Source: Thermothielavioides terrestris NRRL 8126 (lineage: Eukaryota > Ascomycota > Sordariomycetes > Sordariales > Chaetomiaceae). From it: a DNA stretch of 64,000 nucleotides. This document shows, in pieces, positions 1 through 12,310 of this stretch. The stretch spans positions 3,844,001 through 3,908,000 of the forward strand of contig NC_016460.1 in the NCBI RefSeq assembly GCF_000226115.1, given 5' to 3'. The stretch's first letter is position 1, and every line of letters begins with the position of its first letter. The position numbers and the translations under genes are program-made. The notes beneath the pieces were generated by a model, which saw only the letters and a program-made list of their open reading frames with translations, ran no database searches and was not told the origin of the DNA.

Positions 1-1089
1 AGGGGGCGCTATCTAAATAGCCGTCTAAATAACAACCGTCTACCTTTCCCACCTCCTCTGAACCGTGGCTACTAGGAGCACTCTTACGATACTGTAGGTA
101 TAGGAAGTAGCTGATTTATCTCTACCTTCAAGATTAAATGTAATAATATCGGTACTTTTAATCCTAGTTACAAGGACCCTAACGATATAGGCATCGTTAT
201 AGATAGTAAAAACGTGATTTTTACCAATATCTATTACTTTATCTAGCATTTATTAACTTTTTTAAAGGACTTCGACACTAGCTACGATATAGCCTAGTAG
301 ATCTTATACCTCCTACCTATAGTTCTTACTAGCCAAGCCCTCCTCTAGTAGAATAGCGAAGTTACTATATAGGAGCGCTTATAGTAGCGTTAAATAGGCC
401 TTTATATAGTCTTTGATCAATTGGTAGAGCGTTTTACAATAGATTGCTAAGTGGCTATCAACAAGTTTAACTAAGGATGGTTAACTATTAGGTATATCGC
501 GGAGAACCCCAACGTCCTAATAAACTTCTTCTAGAAGAAGTTACATTTTATATATATAGTAGGCTAGATCAATTATAACAATTCAAATTGGTACAACGCT
601 ATAGGCACTATTTACAACCATCTAGACTCGACTATTATATCTTTTCTTCTATAGCCAAAGACGAAGTATACTCTAGCACACTATATATATAAGATTATAG
701 AAGTGTAGCCTATACTTGTTACTATAGTTCGCAATAAGTTCCTAGAGTTGAAGAAGTCTTTGCTAGCTAGTAAGTCTACTACTTCCGGCAATACTAAGTC
801 TGACAAGAAGCTCTTTAGACTCGCTGATCGCTATAGCGATAACTATTAGAACTACGACTACGACTACGACGATAATCGCTATAACCGAGATCGCGATCAA
901 GGTAATAAGTACCGCTTAGATAACTGCGATTCTAAGTGTGACGATCGAGCTTGAGACCAAGTATACCTTATCGACGACGCTGATTCGAAGACGTTATCCG
1001 ATTTAGAAGCCAATAACGAAGCTGAGGCTAATTATAAGTTATCTATTTCCAATAGTACTGACAAGTTAGATATTACCTATATAGCTTAC

Positions 1090-1830
1090 GATTTAAAGCT
1101 AATCTGTTATAAGTGCTATTAGACCTTTGATATAGTTCTTGCTACTAACGTATATATCTATGCCTATAGCAAGACAATCGTTCCTAAGAGCGTTCACTGC
1201 TATTGAGCTAATTAGACCAACCTAGGCTATTGAACCTATAGATACTGTGATACCCTGTTTGATTCCTAGAACTAGCTCTTTAAGTACCTAAAAACCTGTT
1301 TAGCAGCTACCTCTAGTATTATCAAATACTTTAAGCTAGCAACCGCTATTGCCAAGGATGCTCTAGAGGACGATATCCTATTCGCTGAAGGCTCTAGCCC
1401 TACTATAGATTTCGTTGTCAACCTAGAAGTGTAGGAGGCCCCCGAAGTGGCCAACCTAGGTATCGACAGCCTATATAGCGCCTATACCTACTTACGCGTT
1501 AAGGCTTGTATATAGCCCAACTACGAAGACCTAGAAGTTTACTTTAATCTAGGCGCTAGCCGTTCGATTATTAATAAGACCTTCCTAAGTACCTTCGAAC
1601 ACTTGATTAAGCGCTATAATAGCTATATTCGTAGTATTAGAAAGACTTCGCCTACCTAGTAGGCGACCTTTATCATTTACCTACTAGACGTCACTACTAT
1701 TAGCCTAGTACTCCTTAAGTTCACTCGGTCCACCTAGGTAGTGGACAAACTGCCTACCAACCTTCTATTAGGAGCCAACTTCTTAGATCTATACTAGGCC
1801 TCTATCGACTATAGTACAAAGATCGCTAGC
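1090..1830 (+). pseudogene. Retrotransposon gag C-terminus and aspartic protease remnant
   Basis: Near 1108-1200 a conceptual translation gives a Cys-x2-Cys-like start with further Cys/His residues, as in the gag zinc knuckle, but stops interrupt it. At about 1546-1580 the frame reads NLGASRSIINKTFL, which matches the retroviral-type aspartic protease active-site region (normally D-T/S-G or D-P-G-A-S). The catalytic Asp position reads Asn here. The assignment rests on this motif and on its position upstream of reverse transcriptase. Confidence 0.6.
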
Positions 1831-2994
1831 CTACATAGTATCCTAAGAGGATTCGATATACTATTCGCCATATATACCTAGACGTTTCCCTATATACGTA
1901 AGGTCAAGACTATATACGCCGTCACCTTATAGCCTAAATAGGAAGCGTTCGTCGCTATAGAATATAAACCTCTCCTAATAGATCGGTCTATAATGTTCAA
2001 CGCTTGCTATTCTACTATACTAAACACCATTGTCAATGCTAAGACCCCTAAGGTAGTAGCTCTTAAGAACTTAACTAAGGGAGTTCTTACTATTCTAAAG
2101 CGCTACCCCATTGGCCAAATTGAGGATATTGACGATAGCGGTTATATCGCCTATTTCTAGGAGACAGCCTTTATAGCATTGACTATAGCGACCACCTTGA
2201 CCGCTATATCGTCTACTACTACAAGCTCTAGTTTAGTTTAGACCACTATTTAGTATACTAACCCTAGTATATTAGCCGCCTTCGATATATATAGCCCTGT
2301 TTACGCTATTCTAAGAGACTTAGTGCAACTTATAAACGGTATTTCGTCTTAATCTCTAGTATCTTCTCGAGATCCGCTAGAGTCCTCAACGCCTTATAGC
2401 GATATAGTATATTAGCTAACTACTTTATTTGAATCTAGACCTATATTATACTAATTGGTGTACCTATTGGGCTAGCTAGCCTAGCTTATAGTGCGCTAAT
2501 CGATCTAGGATCCTAGCATTGAAGGCTATACCAATAGGTATAATCTAAGCCCTAAACCTACGCGCCTAGATTCTACCAATAGGCGTAATACGCCTCCTAC
2601 GCTAGAGGCTGATAGTTATACTAATAGGTGTAATCCTAGCCTTGAATTGTCTATAGATAACTGTAAGCCGGTGGTGCTAGAGAAGCATTCGACTCTAGGC
2701 TTTAAGATACCTACCGACTTACTAGAGATACTTACTTCAGAGGGTATATACGTATATACTTAAGATCGTAAGCTAGCTTAGCGATTTGTTAATATCGTTA
2801 AACGTTATCCCCGCTTATAGAAGGATAAGGGCTAAGTTGTCTAGGACAAAGAGGATATAATGTAAGTGCCTCTTATAGAAGGCTAGTAGCATTAGAAGAT
2901 CCGTGCCCGCTAATATCCTCTAAGCGTTTATAATCGTAAGGTTCTTAACGCTACTTTCAACGAACTATACTGGCAAAAGCGCTTCGAATAGGCT

Positions 2995-3660
2995 ACGAAG
3001 GCCACTCCTTTTATATACTTAGTATTTGTCGTTTAGTATACCTCTTATAGCAAGATCAAAGGCTATATAGTCATTGATTTATATACTCTTAACAAGGTTA
3101 TAGTACTTAACAACTACCCTTTGCCTTTATAATCGGATATTATCGTATACCTATAAGGTAAGAAGTTCATTACTATAATCGATGCTATATTCTTCTTCTA
3201 CTAATTCGATATATATCCTCTATATCGCAACCGCTTTACCTTGATCAGCCTTCGTAGATTAGAATAGCCGAAAGTATACCTAATAGGCTACTATAATACT
3301 CCTATATACGTCTAGCGCTTTATAGATCAGTTGCTTCGCCTTTACACCTCTTTCGCCTATATATTTATCGACGACATTATTATCTTTAGCGACATTACAG
3401 ATAAGTACGCTAAGTACCTAGAAACTATCTTTAGCTTGTTCGAGAAGAAGAATATCTCTATCGCACTAGCTAAGTTGTACATTGTATATCCTAGTATAGA
3501 GCTCCTTAGCTTCTATATCGATAGATTTAGGCTAACTAATATAGAGTACTGTGTCGCCACCTTGAGGAACATCGCCTTTTCAAATAACCTAAAGGCCTTA
3601 GAGCAGTATATCGGTATATTAGGATTTCTACGCCACTTGATCCTATACTATATATAGCTT
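2995..3660 (+). pseudogene. Retrotransposon reverse transcriptase remnant
   Basis: Conceptual translation shows the fingers and palm motifs in order: KGYIVIDLYTLNKVI (about 3058-3105), the NNYPLPL segment (about 3109), KKFITIIDAIF (about 3160), RFTLI (about 3232), and an intact stretch 3331-3657 with FIDDIIIFSD, the (F/Y)xDD catalytic box (about 3361-3390). The last 108 codons are open; upstream parts contain several TAG stops. The order and spacing are those of Ty3/gypsy reverse transcriptases. Confidence 0.85.
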
Positions 3661-3829
3661 ATTGAGCTTCTCTAGAACTATAAGACTATACTGCTTACAA
3701 GGGGCTAAGCTACTAGCCAAGTAGAAAACGGCAACCCTAGCAAGCGTATAGCTTATTGCGCTAGGGCTTCCTTTGAACCTACGCTCGTCGAGAAGGCCTC
3801 CTTCGAAGCTATTTAGGATACTATCTATA

Positions 3830-4320
3830 AGCTAGACCTAACTATTCTAGTCCACTTCGACTTTGACAAGACCCTTTTCTTATAGATCGATAGATGCTTA
3901 GAGTATAGCTTTAGCGTTATAGCGTTCCACCTTGCTAATAGCTATAAATAGAAATCTAGAATTGTTATCTTATCAACCTAAGTTCGGCCTATTATATTCT
4001 TGAGCCAGTACCTTACTAAGGAGGAACTTTGGTATAGACCTTCTAAATAGGAAGTTGCCTACTTTGTTTAGGTAGTTAAGAAGCTATATATTACGATCTA
4101 TTCATTGTATAAGCCTGTCGTCGTCCTTATAGATCACGCCTCTATAAAAGGTATTGTCAACTAGACTATTTTAGATATATCGTCTATTAAGCGAGCCAAT
4201 TGTAGGCTTATCAACGCTTCTATTTATCTCTTATAGTACAACTTAGAGATTTATCACCTTCTAGGCTACTTGAATCTTATACCTAATACGCTTAGCTATC
4301 TGAAGGCTCTATAGGACGAC
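3830..4320 (+). pseudogene. Retrotransposon RNase H remnant
   Basis: Follows reverse transcriptase in the same orientation. Visible pieces are a strand-1-like segment LVHFDFDKT (about 3847), a segment rich in Ala/Tyr residues around 4050-4150 containing VVVLIDHASIKGI, and the end motif YNLEIYHLLGYLNLIPNTLS (about 4237-4300), which corresponds to the H-x-P-G-x2-N-x2-P-D-x-L-S ending of gypsy RNase H with mutated residues. Several stops interrupt it. Confidence 0.75.
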
Positions 4321-4639
4321 CTAAGCTATAAGAACGGTTCCATTGACGACGATATAGTCTTCGACAATATTTGGTTCGCCTTTATAGAAGCGAAATTAAA
4401 TAACGATCTCCAAGCTCGTTTCGTAGCTATATACTCTTATAACGCTAAGTACGCCGTTATTATTAAAGATCTTAAGGTCGAATCGGCCACTGAGGGTAGT
4501 AGTAAGGTTTTCTCTTGGCCTAGCCTCCTATTTATCCTTATAGATAGCCTTCTCTATAATATTCGACCTAATAGATTGCGTTTGCTCTATATACTTTACA
4601 AAATGATTTAAACTATCTTGGAAGCTATCTACAATGAGA

Positions 4640-5400
4640 AGTACCACTTTGGCACTAAGTGGATATTATACAATTTACAAGGTATATCGATAGCCTATAA
4701 AATCTATAATATTAAGAAATACGTCAAATTATACCCGAAGTACTAAGTCAATGTAATAGATCGTTGCTCTAATCTAAGCAACTATCAACTGATTCGACTA
4801 TCCAATACCTTGCTAATATATATTATTGCTATCGATTTTATTCTAGGCCTTTTAAAGGTCTTAGCTACTAGTTCGCCCTAGTAGCTCCTAAACTATAAGC
4901 ACTTCGATAGCTTGCTTATAGTGTTTTATAAGTTATCGAAGTGTACTCTCCTTATTCTAGGCAATTCTAGCTATTCGGCTTAGGAATAGAGGTATATACT
5001 AATTCGCTAATTGCTTCTTAGCGACTAGGGTATACCTATTGCGATTATCTCCGACTACGATTATAAGTTTGCTTCCGACCTCTAGCAAGGTGTCTAGAAG
5101 GCTCTAGGCACTAAGTTGCTAATGACGATATTCTACTACCTATAGGCGGATAGTCTTTTGGAGTATAAGAACTAGACTATAGAAATCGCAATTTGCTTCT
5201 ATATATTTAAACGCCCTAATAGCAACTAGCTAGATATTATTATACCTTTGCAATAGCATCTTAATAACGTTTATACTAAAGCTATTAAGTCCTTACTTTA
5301 CAAATAGCTCTTTAGCTTTAAGCTTCCTAGACTATTAGAAGTTTTTACTAACTAGGCTACTACTAAGCTAGCTACTATCCTAGCTTTATAAGATACTCTA
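4640..5400 (+). pseudogene. Retrotransposon integrase remnant
   Basis: Conceptual translation shows the start of the core domain (IDFILGL near 4833), then the second acidic motif ISDYDYKFASDL (about 5047-5083), then ALGTKLLMT and LEYKN (about 5100-5170), corresponding to the D, D and E of the integrase catalytic triad and their usual spacing. It ends with a PLQ-x2-LNN-like segment near 5247. Stops and mutations make it non-functional. Confidence 0.8.
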
Positions 5401-5779
5401 CGCTAGGATGCTTAATTGAGTATAGACTTTGTAGTAGTATATACTAAGCGCTATTACAATAGTAAACACTATAATATTGAGTTTAATATAGACGACAAGG
5501 TTTATTTATATCTATATTATAGTTACTATCTTCTAGGCAACCTGTCTTAGAAGTATTTACAACAATGTACTAGGCCTTTTCCAATTAAGCGCTATATTGG
5601 CCACTTAGTATATAAACTAGATCTCCTAGCTAATATAAGTATCTACCTAGTTATCTTTGTTGCTCACCTTCACTTAGCTCCTTAAGAAGACAATCCTTTT
5701 AATTGTAATCCGCTGCCTCCTAGCCTGATCGTCGATTCCTAATTGGACTGCTCCTTAGATAGCGAATTAGGCGAGGAAT

Positions 5780-5945
5780 ATAAGGTCGATATGATCCTAG
5801 ACTATAAGGTTATATATAAAGGCCTTAAATACCTGATCAAATGGACTAGCTATAGCTAAGAAGAGAGCGTCTAGAGGACTATATACGAATTGCGCTATAT
5901 ACAACGCCTAATCAACGAATACTAGGCTCGTAAGGGCGATTATCT
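5780..5945 (+). pseudogene. Retrotransposon chromodomain remnant
   Basis: The frame gives ILDYKVIYKGLKYLIKW followed by a T-S-Y-S segment and an acidic stretch (about 5794-5880). This is the chromodomain core (hydrophobic-KVxxGxxYLVKWxGY) found at the C-terminus of integrase in chromoviral Ty3/gypsy elements, with one stop inside. It identifies the clade of the element and suggests it once targeted heterochromatin; the latter is inference from the family. Confidence 0.75.
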
Positions 5946-6119
5946 AGATCGCCTAATCTCTTACGATAAGCCTCCTATACCTAATTAGGCACCTCGACCG
6001 GCCTGTAAGCGTAGCTAGCCTCGTAAGAACCCTGTTCCCACTAATGACAACTAAATATAGAAGAAGCTAGTTGACCGCTATCTAGATTAATCCGGTATTA
6101 CGTTTCTAGCTTTATGTCG

Positions 6120-6490
6120 TAGCATTCGATTGAAGGGTATTTAATAATACAGAGGATCTAGATAGGTAAAGCAATGAGGGCATTGCCGTTTTTTCCTATA
6201 GGCCCAGACTTAATATAGGGTAGGAGGAACAGGGGGGTTATATAACCTATATGTCTATGTACATAGATTAGATAAGGGTGCTCCGCGCCCTACGTTGTAG
6301 ACTTTGTAACGCTAGGCCCGATTGGGTAGGCGGGGTACGTACACGTGTTCTGCCCTGTAGGTACATATTTCTTAGTGTACCGCCGCCCAGATCTTCGATC
6401 CACTACCATTATCAATCTACATCTTGTTATTCTATATATCTACGGCACTTCTCCGTATTAGCTTCTCTAGGCTTTTCGCTACTTTAGAAA
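6120..6490 (+). repeat. Possible polypurine tract and 3' LTR of the dead retrotransposon
   Basis: Just after the pol remains there is a GAAGGG purine patch (about 6131-6137), followed by a stretch with a different character (purine-rich, then a TATA-like TTATATAA at about 6239, then a pyrimidine-rich part). This is where a Ty3/gypsy element would have its primer site for plus-strand synthesis and its 3' LTR. The matching 5' LTR is outside the window, so the borders cannot be confirmed. Confidence 0.35.
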
Positions 6491-8093
6491 GTATATTTCA
6501 TATTAGTCAACGTAATAAATAGGCCAACTAAGCATCAATGCAATAGAAGCGAATATAGATTGGAAAGAGGTAGCCAACAACTATATAGAACACAGTGATA
6601 GCTAGATACTAGCTATATACTAGCTAAGGGACTCTGTAGCTTCAAGGGTATCGCCAAGTACGAGTAGGACACAAGCCTCGACGAGCTTCGGATCAGGAGG
6701 GTGCAAAATTCGCCAAGATATAGCCTTCTTAACCATATAGAACACAGGGGCTATAGCGCTTAGCGAGAGAGGGGGGTATAGTGGATACCAGCTTAGGGCC
6801 GACTACTCGGTAGAGCTGGTAGTTGCGATCGACTTCCGTATAGTATATAGAGGCCTCCTGCAGGTGAGCTGTCGCGATTTACAGATACTCGAATAGTTCG
6901 ATCGAATACGATCGATCAAATAGATTGAATAAGATGGTGGTCAACGCGATCGAATAGTCGCAGCTACCATTTGATGCGATAGCACGCAAAAGTAGTATAT
7001 AGATACAATAGTGGAATAAGTAATAATGGATTCAAAGTGGGGAGGCTCCTACCACTGCCAAGATATTCCTGGCAGTGTATATGTGGGGCGCATAGGCCAT
7101 GTAGGGCAAACCCTGCATAGAGTAACCCTAACCCAGAGCCTAACCCAGATGGGGTCATCATCTATTTACATATATAGGAGCATCCGGTATCACTGATATG
7201 CTCGGTGTGGCGAGGTCAGGAGTACAGCGATTACGTAGTAGTGAAGGCACATCTCTTGATGTACCATACCGGTAGAGCTGATATGTTAGAGCAAGGGCAG
7301 GGGATTACAGACCTATTACACCTGATCAGTGTTAGGTGTGGCCAGCGACATGAAAAGACCTCCAAGACTCGGAGCCATTTTGGGCTGGTTGATCAGGTCC
7401 AACCAGGCGGTGTCTGATTCCCACCACCACGTGCTGAAACACACAGCAACCTTGACTCTCGGACCAATCTAACAGGCCGTTTTCTAGCCCGCTAGACTCG
7501 AGGTGTTAGTCAAACGAGTCCAAATCACTGGCCTCGTTGACATATGCCACGGCCCAGCATTGCAAACACATGCGCCTCACTCTGGCTGAGGGATGAGGAG
7601 CATAATAGGTGTCGACAATGTACGAGTCGCGCAGCCATCCAGCCATAGTCTCATTGTGCGACGGGACTTAAATTTGTTTCCGGCCTGGACGAGCAAGTTC
7701 AAACGAATCCGGGCATGTTTCACACCATGAAGAGGCTGCCGGAGGCTTGAATGGTGGGATTTCAGCTTGCGTTTATTACGACGAGCAGATCGCATCCGCT
7801 TTGTTTATCCATCAAATCAGGACGCCGTCAATCAAGAGGCGCCACCGGCAGATGAATGCCGATGCGACTCCACGGCACTTGTCAACAGTATGCATCGGCA
7901 GTCAATATTGATGATTTAAGGACTTCAAGAGCAAGAACCTGGCCTCGCCCGGGGTTAGGCACAATATGTACATACTCACTTGGACGGTGTTGCAGACCTC
8001 ACTTGCACAATCCAGCGTGCCCCTATTGTATTGTACTCCATCAGCACACAAGCAACTATCGCTTGAAGCTTAGTGATCTATTCGCGAAGCAAC
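6491..8093. other. Gene-free transition from AT-rich to GC-rich DNA
   Basis: The left half (to about 7.1 kb) is still TA-rich and looks like decayed repeat sequence; the right half has the composition of ordinary intergenic DNA. A short telomere-like patch (TAACCCTAACCCAGAGCC and a further CTAACCCAG) lies at about 7121-7148. No convincing coding sequence or RNA gene is seen. The last few hundred bases are presumably the promoter of the DUF1996 gene. Confidence 0.6.
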
Positions 8094-9383
8094 ATGAACT
8101 GGAAGTCCTTGGCTGCTCTGGCACTGGCAGCGAGGGGTGCCAACGGGCTGCTGCGCTTCTCGTGCTCGCAGCTGGTTGTCGAACGACTCGATCCGCAAGC
8201 GCCCCCCCGAACAAAACAAACACCAGCCTAGCCCCCGCAAGAGTGTAGTTGCTAATGCAGTCGCAGCCTCGTCAACCCCGGCATCGCCCCTTCGCCACAT
8301 TTGCACCAAGTCGTCGGCGGTGTATGTCCAATCTCCCAATATGATATGCCGCTGGGGGTCCTTCCGCTGACCACGAACTTCCATCCGCCCACCAGAATGC
8401 CTTCAACACCACCATGGACCCGAACCACCCGCCTCCCTCCCAAGCCTCGTGCACGACGTGCACCTTCGCCGACGACTTCTCCAACTACTGGACGGCGGTG
8501 CTCTACTTCCGCGCACGCAACGGCAGCTATCACCGGGTGCCGCAGAAGCCCAACGTCGGGTTCGAGCAGGCGCGGGGCGGCATGACCATCTACTACATCC
8601 CCTACATCGGCTCGACCAAGTCGAGCGTGACGGCGTTCAAGCCGGGCTTCCGCATGCTGATCGGGCAGGCGGACTCGCGCACGCGGGAGGAGGCGTCGCG
8701 CTTCCGGCAGCTGACGTACACGTGCCTGCAGAACGCCATGACGCGCACCGGCGAGACGCTCGACATGCCCAAGCAGCCCTGCCCGGCCGGCATCATGGCC
8801 AACGTGCGCTTCCCGACCTGCTGGGACGGCAAGTCGCTCGACTCGCCCGACCACATGAGCCACGTCGCCTACCCGAGCAGCGGCACGTTCGAGAGCGGCG
8901 GGCCCTGTCCGGCCTCGCACCCCGTCAAGGTCCCCCAGCTGTTCTACGAGGTGGTGTGGGATACCACCGCTTTCAACAAGAAGGAGCTGTGGCCTGAGGA
9001 TGGGTCGCAGCCGTTCGTGTGGTAAGCCCCCTTTTTTTTCTGATTTTCTTGTTGAGAGAGTCCGGCACAGGCTGATGACAGTCGTGTTCCCGCAGGAGCC
9101 AGGGCGACACAACTGGGTATGGAAACCACGGCGACTACGTCTTTGGCTGGAAGGGCGACGCGTTGCAAAAGGCCATGGACAGCAACTGCGACAGCTGCCC
9201 GCAGCTCAAGTCGCAGTCCATCGCCCAGGCCAACCAGTGCTCGAGCGCCGCGCAGGTACACGAGGAGATTGATGGCTGTAAGCTCTTGATTGCCTCCCAA
9301 GACGAGTGCGACGGGTTGTTGACCTTTGGACAGGGCTCGATGCCATCCCTGGGCTATCGCCGGGTATGGAAGCAGGCCACTAG
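8094..9383 (+). CDS. Secreted DUF1996 family protein (337 aa, 5 exons)
   Basis: Exons read as 8094-8194, 8267-8321, 8396-9021, 9096-9277 and 9334-9383. The start gives MNWKSLAALALAARGANG, a typical signal peptide, followed directly by the family hallmark LLRFSCSQLVVERLDPLVNP and SPHLHQVVGGNAFN, which appear only when the first two introns are removed. The body carries many Cys residues (CTTCTFADDFSNYW, FPTCWDG, CDSCPQL) and blocks such as GMTIYYIPY and GDYVFGWKGDAL. The protein ends DGWLDAIPGLSPGMEAGH. DUF1996 proteins are common secreted fungal proteins of unknown biochemical role; some carry an added WSC domain, absent here. The first intron has a GC donor (GCAAGC at 8195), which family conservation requires. 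It is the first intact gene after the dead retroelement. No function is inferred beyond secretion. Confidence 0.9.
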
Positions 9384-12310
9384 AGTCTTTCCTGTCAAAG
9401 TTTGCTTGATAGCCATGAAACGTTTTGAACTCGTGTTGTCCAAGTTTTCACCTCCTTGTCCCGTCCAAATGACAAGTTCTGGAGTATCTGACTTAGAGGA
9501 AGAAGACGTCGTAATAAGCAAAGACGAAGCGTGGCAATCATCCGGGAAGAATATTCTACTTCCGCAGAGCGTTCCCTTTTGATTTTCTTTGCTTGCTTTA
9601 GCTACTCTCTCTGTATTAGATGTCTGAAGGAGCAGGACCCGTCCTTCATCAGCCTGACACATGGACTTCGGGGCTGGGGCCATCCGAGTTTTCTCGCTCC
9701 TCAGCAAGTCCCTTCCCCAGCCAACCAGGTCGATGGATGACCAACCGGCAAAGCCCTACCCTGTGGGCAATTTGGTATCTGTCCACGAGGAAATTGCCGA
9801 TGGAGACCGGATGGTGCCCGCCGGGACGGATACGTGGACGGGTCTTCAACTGCCTACCTGGGACACACCGCAACGGGTGTGAGTTGGCCAGACGCATGCA
9901 GACAGTTGCAGAATAACTGCATAGGGGGAGCTGATTGGCAGCCGCGAGGCGGATAAGGGAGGAAAATGTAACAATGGGGGCAAGCAGGACTCGTGATGGT
10001 TTCCAAACAAAACATCCTTCAAGAGCGAGCGCAATCTGTCGTCCACTAGCAACATGCCGGCATGACGTGGAAGGGGTCCGGGGACCTGGAGCGCGAGAAT
10101 GGTTTGCGTCCCCAGGACGACGGCAGAGCAAGCCGCCTTCCGGAAGCTGCGTGGTAGGCTGCAATTCGACCACCAACTGGGGTAGTATGCTTTGCATGTG
10201 CCATTGAGTGTCGAGTCCGCCTACATGGGTCGTTGGCATCCAATGACTGTGCAAGGCGGACAGACAGGGTGCTCGGCCAGGCACGCAGGCGATTGACAAA
10301 GTCGGTCAATGCTCCTCGATCTATCACTCACTCTTGGCTCCATCCGAGCAAGCGAGCAAGCGACCATCTGACATCGTGCATCAAGGCTGCGTCCCATGAA
10401 TCGAATGCCTCCCGCCAAAGAGAGGGGAGATGTGCTACCGGGCTGGCAGGCATAACCAATTGTGCCTTTTGAGATCCGTCATCTTTCCGTTTCTGCAGGT
10501 GGCTGTTTCTGTGTTTCGGGGCGTGGAAGTGGCCAAACGCAAATGGGTGCCTGCACCAAGTGAGTGGGGGAAGCACGCCAGGCGACCACGAATGGGAGCT
10601 TGCCGGCTGGGTCCGTTGACCATGTGTTGTCGTTGGCGTCTGGACCACCTGATGGCTGGGCTGATTGGCTTCATCAGGCAGTTGCTAAACAGCCCAGTGA
10701 AGTTGTGTGCGGAAGGAACTTAGGAGTGCCTGGCAAAGCGCCAAGCGCCCCGACGAAGTCGGTGAGCTCTTCCGCCCCGGTGGCACTTCCACTTTGCCTA
10801 TCGCTTATCTCAGCTTCGCCTCCTCCGAAGACGCAAGAGCCACGGCCGATGATGAGGACGGCGGACCGATTGCAAATGCGTGGGTGGTGCTGGAGCCTTA
10901 TCGCCAATTGCCGTTTTAGCGCGTCTCAGCAGCAGAACGACGTAACGGCGCCTTGTATCTCGCTGTCTCAAGGGGGTCGTCGATCGCCAGGCTAGCGCAG
11001 GACCGCGGCCCGGCGGTACCTTGGGGTACCCGTGCTTTGGTCTGTGCGCCCGAGGGCGGTCTTGCATCACGAGCACTGTGTCAGCTGTGTCATTCGCACG
11101 TCTAGGTAAGGTAGCTAGGTCAGCGTGATGCGCCTGATGCGCCAGCGGAAGCGCAGCTTCTTTCCCGAGGTTCACAGTCCTCAGCTTCGCCCAGCAGCCC
11201 CCCGTATTAACACACGAGGTCGCCAGTCGGGTTCACCCCAACGAGCAACTCCCCTGGAGCACCTCCCCTGTTCTGCATCACACTGCTATGCACTGCAGCT
11301 GGACAGCAACCCACAGGGTCACGCCCTGCATACCAGATCCCGTCCATTCAAGTGCCTCCGATTCCCTTCCATCTCTTCTTCTTTTACCTTTTTCACCCCA
11401 ACACCTGCTGTCCATTTCACACCACCTCTGCTCTCGACGGTCCTGCCCCCGGTGCATCCGTCCCCGATTTCACATTTTGTTGCAACCGCCGAGGAGCTAG
11501 CGCCATCTCCCCTGCAGCCGACCGTGTCTGAGTCATTCACTTGACCTTGGACGCTGAGCGTGCCGTGTGGAGAGCTTCCTTACTTATCGGCCCCAGTCAC
11601 TGATAGCGGCCGCCAAGGTGCTACTTGACCAGCACCTCGAAGACAAACCGATCCTCGCCGTACCTGGACCACCCAACCACACACAAGGTACCTTGGGCAA
11701 CGGCCTCTACGTCTACCATCCCAGAGTACCACAAGAACTTGTCTCCCCGCCGCCGCTACTTTCAACAAGTGGCCGTCCCCGTTGCCGGCCCGTTGCCGAC
11801 CGCACAGCAGTGTCCCGAGCTCGAGTCGTCGCTCTCGGTCCCCACAGTCTGCGCGCCGGCCGTCCGCCGCCGTCCATCAACTCCGGCTTGTCGTTGGATT
11901 GGACACTGCTTCACCGGGGCTCCTCGAACCGTCCCCGTGAAAGACTGAGGGATCTTGCCTGGCACCTTCTTGCACTATTCACTTGCCAAGCCTTCTGGCC
12001 TATCGGATACCTGCCGCCGTCGTCCCACTGCTACGCAGTATAGGCAGCACACGCCCTTCATCCCCCGCTCCCGCGCCTCACGGCCTTGGACATCCACATC
12101 TCGAGCGTTGCCGTCCTCTTCGTCCCCTCTCCCCTTTCCGCGGCTACTTTCTCTTTGTCTACCACGGCCCCAGCCTGCCCCGACGCTCAACAACTCCAAC
12201 GTATACATGACGATCCTGCCCGCCGCCGACGTCTTTCGCATATCCTAGGCCCTCGGGCTGTTCTTCCCTCCTAGCCAGCTTCCTGTTATCGCCAAATCTC
12301 ACGGGAAGCC
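9384..12310. other. Long intergenic stretch upstream of ATG1
   Basis: Nearly 3 kb with no open frame that resembles a known protein; frames seen here are short and antisense to each other. From about 11.2 kb the + strand is strongly pyrimidine-rich (runs of TCTTC, CCCC and CT), which in filamentous fungi is common in promoters and 5' leaders, so this part probably holds the ATG1 core promoter and a long 5' UTR. No RNA gene recognised. Confidence 0.5.

Larger units (their letters stand above)
1..6200 (+). mobile_element. RIP-degraded Ty3/gypsy (chromovirus-type) retrotransposon, 5' end outside window
   Basis: An AT-rich block in which pol can be followed on the + strand but is broken by many in-frame TAG and TAA codons and shows an excess of TA dinucleotides, the pattern expected when RIP turns CAG/CAA into TAG/TAA. 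Recognisable parts lie in the usual Ty3/gypsy order: a Cys-rich gag remnant and protease (about 1.1-1.8 kb), reverse transcriptase (3.0-3.66 kb), RNase H (3.8-4.3 kb), integrase (4.6-5.4 kb) and a C-terminal chromodomain (5.78-5.94 kb). No reading frame longer than about 110 codons survives, so the copy cannot move by itself. The 5' LTR is not in the window. The right border near 6.2 kb is approximate. RIP is inferred from the mutation pattern. Confidence 0.9.

Noticed and set aside
8252..9112. 286-codon - strand frame opposite the DUF1996 gene
   Set aside because: Antisense shadow; crosses the introns of a well-supported + strand gene.
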